DNA of 64,000 bases from Methylorubrum populi (GTDB lineage: Bacteria; Pseudomonadota; Alphaproteobacteria; Rhizobiales; Beijerinckiaceae): the NCBI GenBank assembly GCA_036946625.1, contig JAQIIU010000002.1, forward strand, positions 1,054,001 through 1,118,000. The letters are read 5' to 3'. The translations under genes were made by a program, and so were the position numbers. The number at the start of each line of letters is the position of its first letter. Position 1 is the stretch's first letter. Under the pieces are notes generated by a model, which worked only from the letters and a program-made list of their open reading frames with translations, searched no databases and was not told the DNA's origin. Positions 58,451 through 64,000 of this stretch are shown here, piece by piece.

Positions 58451-59463
58451 CCCCGGTAGGCGCCCTGCCGCTCCAGCATCCAGCCGGGATATTCCGGCGG
58501 CAGCCGCGTGGCCGCATCGAGCGCGGCGAGGTCGTCGGCGTCGAGCCGCACCCGCGTGGCGGCGATGTTGTGCTGAAGCTGCTCGATGCGCTTGGCGCCG
58601 ACGATCACGCTGGTGACCGCCTCCCGTTGCAGGAGCCACGCCAGCGCCACCTGCGCCACGCTGCAGCCCTGCGCCCCGGCGACCGCGCGCATCGCGTCGA
58701 GCGTCGCGGCCCCGCGGGTGCGGTCGACCGGCGGGAAATCGAAGGTGGTGCGCCGCCCGTCCGCGGCCTTCCCTTCACCGTCGTACTTGCCGGAGAGGTA
58801 GCCGCCGGCGAGCGGGCTCCAGACCATCAGGCCGATCCGCTCGGCCGTCAGCATCGGCGCGATCTCGCGCTCCAAGTCGCGCCCGACCAGGGTGTAGTAG
58901 GCCTGGAGCGAGACGATCGGACCGAGGTGGCGCATCTCGGTGAGGCCGACCGCCTTCATCACCTGCCACGCCGCCCAGTTCGACAGGCCGAGATACCGGA
59001 CATGGCCGTGACGCACGAGGGTGTCGAGCGCCTCCAGCGTCTCGACGATCGGCGTCGCCGGGTCGAAGCCGTGGATCTGGTAGAGGTCGATATGATCGAG
59101 GCCGAGCCGGGCGAGGCTCGCCTTGCACTGGCTGAGGATATGCCCGCGCGAGGCGCCGCGGGCGTTCGGCCCCTCGCCCATCGGGCCCAGCACCTTGGTG
59201 GCGACCACCACGTCGTCGCGGGCGATGCCGAGATTCCTGAGCGACTGGCCGAGGATGCGCTCGCTCATCCCGCCCGCATAGACGTTGGCGGTGTCGATGA
59301 AGTTGATGCCGGCATCGAGCGCGGTCTTCACGAGGGCGTCGGCCTCGTCCTGGCCGAGGCGGCCGATCTGGCCCCACAGCCCCTCGCTGCCGCCGAAGGT
59401 CATGGTGCCGAGGCAGAGTTCGGAGACGAACAGGCCGCTCTGGCCGAGGGAGCGCATGCGCAT
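58438..59463 (-). CDS. Aldo/keto reductase
   Basis: The 341-residue NADPH-dependent oxidoreductase has a TIM barrel with catalytic Asp (INFIDTANVYAGG), Lys (VVVATKVLGP) and His (IDLYQIHGFDPATP). The C-terminal cofactor region is VTSVIVGAKRIEQLQHNI. It belongs to the large AKR group with broad carbonyl substrates. The last residues (GTSA) and stop are coded by the family 1 repeat. It is divergent from the broken AraC gene, a common regulator-target arrangement. Confidence 0.9.
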   Translation of the reverse strand: MRMRSLGQSGLFVSELCLGTMTFGGSEGLWGQIGRLGQDEADALVKTALDAGINFIDTANVYAGGMSERILGQSLRNLGIARDDVVVATKVLGPMGEGPNARGASRGHILSQCKASLARLGLDHIDLYQIHGFDPATPIVETLEALDTLVRHGHVRYLGLSNWAAWQVMKAVGLTEMRHLGPIVSLQAYYTLVGRDLEREIAPMLTAERIGLMVWSPLAGGYLSGKYDGEGKAADGRRTTFDFPPVDRTRGAATLDAMRAVAGAQGCSVAQVALAWLLQREAVTSVIVGAKRIEQLQHNIAATRVRLDADDLAALDAATRLPPEYPGWMLERQGAYRGTSA

Positions 59464-59612
59464 GGACGGGTTTCTCCGGTACGATGAGAGGCCGGACTGT
59501 TACGCCTGCCGGGGCCGGCGGCGCGCCGCCGATCCTCTCAGGCTCTTGCCCGATCCTCTCAAAGCCCCGCGCCGCGGATGCGCGGACGACGTATCGGCGC
59601 TAGGCTGAGCCC

Positions 59613-60338
59613 ATGACGACGGATCGTGCGACGACGGATCCGGCCGGCCTCGCGGGGCTGGTCGAGCGGCAATGGCACCGGTTCGGCCGGGAAACGCCGC
59701 TGGACGGGCTGCTCCTCAACCGCGCCGAGGGGCCGAGCGGTCCGATCCGCTCGGTCTACCGGCCCTCCTTCTGCGTCGTGGTGCAGGGCGCCAAGACGAC
59801 TCTGCTCGGCGACACCGCGTTTCGCTACGCCGCCGGACAGGCGCTGCTCGCCTCCCTCGACCTCGCGGTCACCGCCCGGATCACCGAGGCGAGCCCGGCG
59901 CGGCCCTATCTCGCCTTCAGCCTCGCCATCGACGGGCGGACCCTGGCCGAACTGCTCGGCGGGCAGGCCGAGGCGCTCGCCGAGCCGCAGCCGCACGCGT
60001 CCGTCTTCGCGCCGCTGCGCACCGTCGCGCTCGACCCCGCCCTGTGCGATCCTCTCACGCGTCTGCTCGCCCTGCTCGACCAGCCCCGCGACCGGCCGGT
60101 GCTGGCGCCGCTGATCGGCCGGGAAATCCTGTGGCGGCTGCTCAACGGGCCGCTCGGGTCGGCGCTGCGGCAGATCGGCCTGCCGGACGGCCACGCTGCG
60201 CGGATCGGCCGGGCGACCGCACGGATCCGCGCACACTACGCCGAGCCCTTGCGCGTCGCGGATCTGGCGGCGCTCGCCGGCATGAGCCCGGCGAGCTTCC
60301 AGGGGAGCCGACATAGAACGGGCACCAAACCACGTTAA
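59613..60338 (+). pseudogene. AraC-family regulator truncated by a Tn3-family transposon
   Basis: The N-terminal AraC-type sensor domain (about residues 25-190) and the beginning of the helix-turn-helix domain are intact (ARIRAHYAEPLRVADLAALAGMSPASFQ). After SFQ at about 60301 the frame runs into the 38-bp transposon end and stops within 12 codons, losing the second helix-turn-helix. The gene is therefore probably inactive. Its divergent neighbour, an aldo/keto reductase, is the likely former target. Confidence 0.85.
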
Positions 60339-60339
60339 G
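60302..60339. repeat. Tn3-family terminal inverted repeat (38 bp)
   Basis: The end begins GGGG and finishes CCACGTTAAG, exactly 38 bp, as is standard for Tn3-family elements. The tnpA stop codon lies inside it. The other end is not in the window. Confidence 0.88.
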
Positions 60340-62227
60340 CGGACAGATCAAGAACATCTGGGTTCAGGGCTGTCAGGGTCCGATTGAGCGCCCGGAACCC
60401 GTCGGCTTCGATCCGCGGCTCGTCGGACCAGATATAGTCGCCGGTGAGGTTGATGTGCTGCCAGCCGAGGGGCGCCAGATGCGGCAGCCATTCGGCCGGA
60501 ACGTCCTCGCCGCGGTCGTCGCGCAGGTGGCGTAGGACGCGGTTCATGTAGACGGTGTTCCAGAGGATGATGACGGCGACCACGAGGTTGAGGCCGCTGG
60601 CGCGATGTTGCCGGCTCTCGGCGGTGCGGTCGCGTAGTCGTCCGAGGCGGTGGAAGCAGATGGCCCGGGCGAGGGCATTGCGGGACTCGCCCTTGTTCAG
60701 CTCGGCGCTGGCCTGCCGGCGAAGCGAGGGATCGTCCAGCCAGTCCAGCGTGAAGAGAGTGCGTTCGATGCGTCCCACCTCGCGAAGGGCCAGGGCCAGC
60801 GCGTTCTGGCGCGGATAGGATCCGAGCCTTCGCAGGAGGAGCGAGGCGGGCACGACGCCCATGCGCACCGACGTCCCCGCGCGCAGCATGTCGTCCCAAT
60901 GCCTCGTGATCAGCGGCTCGTCGATCCGGTTCCCGAGGAAGGGTTCGAGCGTCGGCCACCGGCTGGACGGGCCGAAGGCGTGCAGCTTTCGGTGGGAGAG
61001 GTTCGGAATGCGCGGGGCGAAGCGGAACCCGAGCAGATGGCAGAGCGCGAACACATGGTCGGAGACGCCGCCGCCGTCGGTGTGGTGGACGGCGATCTCG
61101 ACCTCGCCCCCCAGAAGGCCGTCGAGGACGTGGGCGGCTTCACACTCGGTCGCCGAGATGACCTTGGTGTGGAAGGGCGCGTAGCGTCCGGAGACGAAGG
61201 TGTAGAAGGAGACGGCGGGGTTCGATCCCTTGTGCGGGTTGACCGTACCGGCGACCTCGCCCCGCCCGCCGAGCGGGAAGTTCTGGCCGTCCGAACTCGA
61301 CACGGCGGCGGACCCGAAGGCGGCCGACAGCGGCTGGTCGTGCTGGGCGGCGACGATCCTGGCGAGGGCTCGACCGTAGTTCTCCTCGCTCAGGTGCCAG
61401 CCTGCGGTCCAGGCGAGCTGACGGTAGCTGGTGTGGGCGCAGGCCTCGGCCATGCGTGTCAGCCCGAGATTGGTGGCGTCCGCCAGCACCGCGGTCAGCA
61501 CGACGCGGGGATCGGCTGCCGGCAGCGCCGTGCGCGCGTGGGTGAAGTCGTCGCACAGGTTCGTCCAGCGCGCGACTTCGGTCATCAGGTTCGTGATGCG
61601 CACGCGGGGCATCAGGGTCTGGATCCGCTCGGCGAGCCGTTCGGCCGCCGCGGGTGTGACCGCCTGCGGCGGCGTGATCCGCAAGGCGGTGCCGGTCACG
61701 CGGACAGCGGCCAGAAGATCGCGACCGGCGCGTCGTTCGATCTCGTCCAGCCGCTCAGTGAGAAGCGCCCTGCGCTCCTCGAGCCAGAGCCGGGGATCGT
61801 CCGGAACGGCGAGCGGCAAGGGACCGGCCTGCCTCATCGCCCTGAACAGGGGCGTGGGGATCATCTGGTCCTCGACGGCGCGGTACTGTCGGCTGCCGAC
61901 GACCCAGACATCGCCCGCGCGCAGCCTGTCGCGCAGTTCGGCGAACAGGCAGAGTTCGAAGGCTGCGCTGTTGATCCTTCCCTCGCGATGGACGGCGTTG
62001 CGCCAGCTCTTGCGCACGAAGCCGGTCGGGAGATCGGCGGGGAAACTGCGGCGCGATCCCTGGTAGAAGGTCCGCATGGTCTCGACGCCGCGCAGGAGGC
62101 TGGCGCAGCTTGCGATCCCCGCGAACGCGAACCCGTTAAGGAACGCGGGGCCGATCCGTCGCAGGAGCGCGTGGCTGGCGCTCGCCAGCGCGGCATAGTT
62201 GTTTGATCCCAGGGTTTGATGGTGCAC
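60335..62227 (-). pseudogene. tnpA: Tn3-family transposase TnpA, N-terminally truncated
   Basis: About 630 residues of the C-terminal two thirds of a Tn3-type TnpA (full length roughly 950-1000). It includes LRAGDVWVVGSRQYRAVEDQ, SSSDGQNF, HTDGGGVSDHVFALCHLLGF, LVVAVIILWNTVYMNR and the end GWQHINLTGDYIW. The DDE acidic residues of the C-terminal half appear present. The N-terminal third is missing; the frame begins at the boundary with an IS481-type sequence (about 62200-62227), so the element has been broken. Confidence 0.85.
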
Positions 62228-62255
62228 TCTTCACGTTGGAGTGGAGGGACGCGCT

Positions 62256-62466
62256 ATGGGCCAAGTTCTTCACGGCAGCGCCACCACGACGGAGGCAGTC
62301 CGTCGAGCGATCCAGCATAGTCAAGCGAGCCTGAGGGCGCTCTCGAAGCGCTACGGGATCAACCGGAAGACGGTCGCCAAGTGGCGGCAGCGGACCTCGG
62401 TCGCCGATCAGCGCACGGGTCCGAAGGATCCCCGCTCGACGGTGCTGTCACAGGAGGACGAGGCGG
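62256..62466 (+). pseudogene. IS481-family transposase N-terminal fragment
   Basis: About 70 residues of the N-terminal helix-turn-helix of an IS481-type transposase (MGQVLHGSATTTEAVRRAIQ, SLRALSKRYGINRKTVAKWR, GPKDPRSTVLSQEDEAV). The frame then leaves the family pattern where the IS1182 element begins. The integrase core is missing here, so this copy is not functional unless it resumes beyond the window. Confidence 0.75.
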
Positions 62467-64000
62467 TCGGCCACGATCCACGGCCAGACGGTCGACCTCC
62501 CCTGGCGCGACATTCTCCAGATACTGTCGGCGAATCAGGCGGCCTGTGCCAAGGCTGCGAAGCGTGTCGTGCGCGTCCTGGCTCGCGGCACTGCCGCCAA
62601 CCAGTGTACGACCCGCGCGGCGTTCATCGCTGCGGCCACGCACACCTGCTGCAGTCCGGTCCTGGCTTGGCCGATGTATCGGCTCCTGCGTAGTCCGAAG
62701 GCCCGCACGCCCTGCGAGAGCGTGCCTTCGATCCCGGCGCGGATGCGATACCGCTGCTTCCAGGCTGGATCCTGCATCCGGTCTCGAGCGGCGTTCAGCG
62801 CCTCGTATTCCGGGCGCGGCAGGAAGTAGACGGAGCGGCGCGCCTCCTTCGACGCGGTGCAAAGCGCTCGCGTCGCGCAGGCGCCGCAATCGGTCCGGCT
62901 GAACACCGCCTGGAAGCGCGGGGCACCGACCTCGTCGCGGGTAGCGCGCCACGTCACTGACGTCTTGCCCTGGGGACAGGTGACCCGCTCGCCTTCCCAG
63001 TCGATTGCGAAGTGGCGCTGTTCATAGGTCTGCTCAGCCTGCGTCGCCCGCCTCGGCATGGCGCGGACCGGCCCTTCCAACGCGACGTCATGGTCGCGTC
63101 GGCTACCGACCAGCAGTCCCGCATCGACGTAGCCGGCATCCACGAAGTGCTCGGCCGGCAGAAGGTTCTTTGCCGCCAGCTGCTCGTGGATCGCGGCCGT
63201 GCTCGCCATGTCCGGCTGCATCGCCGGACAGGTCATCACGTTTGTGATCAGATGGGCCGCGTCCGCATCGCAGACTTCGGTGACGTGTACCTTGTAACCC
63301 GACCATTCCATCTGCCGCTTGGTGCTGTAGTGGACCTCCGGGTCGTAGGGAGACTGCAGTCGCTCGCCGACCGGCGGCAACTCGGCGCCGCTGCGCCACC
63401 GTGGCGGCCCGCTTCCCTCGCGGGCATAATGCACTCGCCATACATCGCGCAGCGTTCCCACCATCGGCACGGCCCGCACCTCAGGCGGTGCCGCCGGCGC
63501 GTCCAGCGCTTCGAGTAGGGCAAACCCGTCCGTACCGATCGCAAGAGCGAGTGCCTCGCGTTCCGTCCGAGCCCTGGGCAGGCGATAGTCCTCCACCCGG
63601 CGTCCATAGCGCTCGAACCAGACCGGTCGAGCGATGCCGCGCAGCCAGTCCGGAGCGACGGCAGCGAGATCGTCGAGCGCAGCGCGCAGGGTCTCGGCGA
63701 CCAGTTCAAGGAGGTGCAGATCGTGAACGGCAGCCAGCACGTGCGTGCTGTCGGTGCGCTGCTTGCCGCGCGCTTTGACCAGCCCCCGAGCCTTGAAGCG
63801 GGCGAGCATCCGGTCCAGCAGCAACTGCTCGCCGCCGCCGGCAATGAGACGGGCACGGAACTCGGTCAGCACGCTGAAGTGGAAGCCCGGATCGGTCAAT
63901 TCGAGACCGAGCGCGTACTTCCAGTCGATGCGTGCACGTACGGCGTCGGCCGCTTGACGGTCGCTCAGGTGCTCGGAGAACTGGAGGACCGTGACCAGGG
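62467..64000. mobile_element. IS1182-family insertion sequence (partial)
   Basis: The element starts at about 62467, where the IS481 fragment is interrupted, and extends past the window. The exact terminal inverted repeat cannot be fixed with only one end in view. Confidence 0.65.
62535..64000 (-). CDS. IS1182-family transposase, runs off the right edge
   Basis: The open frame continues beyond base 64000 on its 5' side (LVTVLQFSEHLSDRQAADAV, DWKYALGLELTDPGFHFSVL). It has the DUF772-type N-terminal domain and the DDE core (RTDSTHVLAAV, YSTKRQMEWSGYKVHVTE, HFVDAGYVDAGLLV). The zinc-finger-like CGACATRALC and the end RYIGQARTGLQQVCVAAAMNAARV follow. The visible part is about 488 residues and looks intact. 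Confidence 0.88.
   Translation of the reverse strand, partial: LVTVLQFSEHLSDRQAADAVRARIDWKYALGLELTDPGFHFSVLTEFRARLIAGGGEQLLLDRMLARFKARGLVKARGKQRTDSTHVLAAVHDLHLLELVAETLRAALDDLAAVAPDWLRGIARPVWFERYGRRVEDYRLPRARTEREALALAIGTDGFALLEALDAPAAPPEVRAVPMVGTLRDVWRVHYAREGSGPPRWRSGAELPPVGERLQSPYDPEVHYSTKRQMEWSGYKVHVTEVCDADAAHLITNVMTCPAMQPDMASTAAIHEQLAAKNLLPAEHFVDAGYVDAGLLVGSRRDHDVALEGPVRAMPRRATQAEQTYEQRHFAIDWEGERVTCPQGKTSVTWRATRDEVGAPRFQAVFSRTDCGACATRALCTASKEARRSVYFLPRPEYEALNAARDRMQDPAWKQRYRIRAGIEGTLSQGVRAFGLRRSRYIGQARTGLQQVCVAAAMNAARVVHWLAAVPRARTRTTRFAALAQAA

Overview
This window comes from a high-G+C alphaproteobacterium of the Hyphomicrobiales, most probably Methylobacterium or Methylorubrum. This is judged from gene families and sequence style only: a MucR/Ros-type regulator, DUF6456 and DUF1674 proteins, a HisKA_2/HWE-type kinase, and a family of interspersed repeats built around GAAGCGATCCAG. 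Most of it is ordinary chromosome with dense, well-separated housekeeping genes.

Region by region. 0-10.7 kb: the 3' end of fabI, fliP, a DoxX protein, a very large exported TPR-type protein with a small exported neighbour, oligopeptidase B, a MucR regulator, a DUF6456 protein and sufE. 10.7-24.6 kb: a HisKA_2/HWE kinase, a receiver-domain remnant, a lone PAS protein, gloA, pepN, a large membrane PAS histidine kinase, arginase, zwf, a PilZ protein, cutA and nadK. 24.7-29.9 kb: the fatty-acid block fabD-fabG-acpP-fabF followed by mltG, all on the minus strand. 30-35.4 kb: an unusual alpha-oxoamine-synthase-like PLP protein, a polytopic membrane protein, rsmB and a DUF1674 protein.

35.4-38.5 kb is an accessory islet: a PD-(D/E)xK nuclease and a beta-class DNA methyltransferase overlapping by ATGA (a compact restriction-modification pair), next to the 3' end of tRNA-Gly(TCC). 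39-45.9 kb holds small exported or membrane proteins, an EI24/CysZ-like protein, a kelch protein, an FAD amine oxidase, a cyclic-nucleotide-binding membrane protein and a cupin. 46.2-50.1 kb is a complete sulfate/thiosulfate ABC transporter operon (cysP/sbp-cysT-cysW-cysA). It has two GTTC-N8-GAAC palindromes upstream and a strong terminator downstream. 50.3-60.3 kb carries amn, trmO, a DUF1810 protein, a histone-deacetylase-like amidohydrolase, a GT2/GT21 glycosyltransferase, an ethanolamine-type permease, a class I amidotransferase, an aldo/keto reductase and a truncated AraC gene. 60.3-64 kb is a nested transposon pile: a Tn3-family element broke the AraC gene, IS481-family sequence truncates its tnpA, and an IS1182-family element truncates that.

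Three families of intergenic palindromic repeats run through the window. The ends of families 1 and 3 contain outward-facing TGA triplets, and several neighbouring genes use these as their stop codons. The genes most worth a second look are the restriction-modification islet, these stop-codon-donating repeats, the PLP enzyme lacking two otherwise conserved histidines, and the palindromes in front of the sulfate operon.
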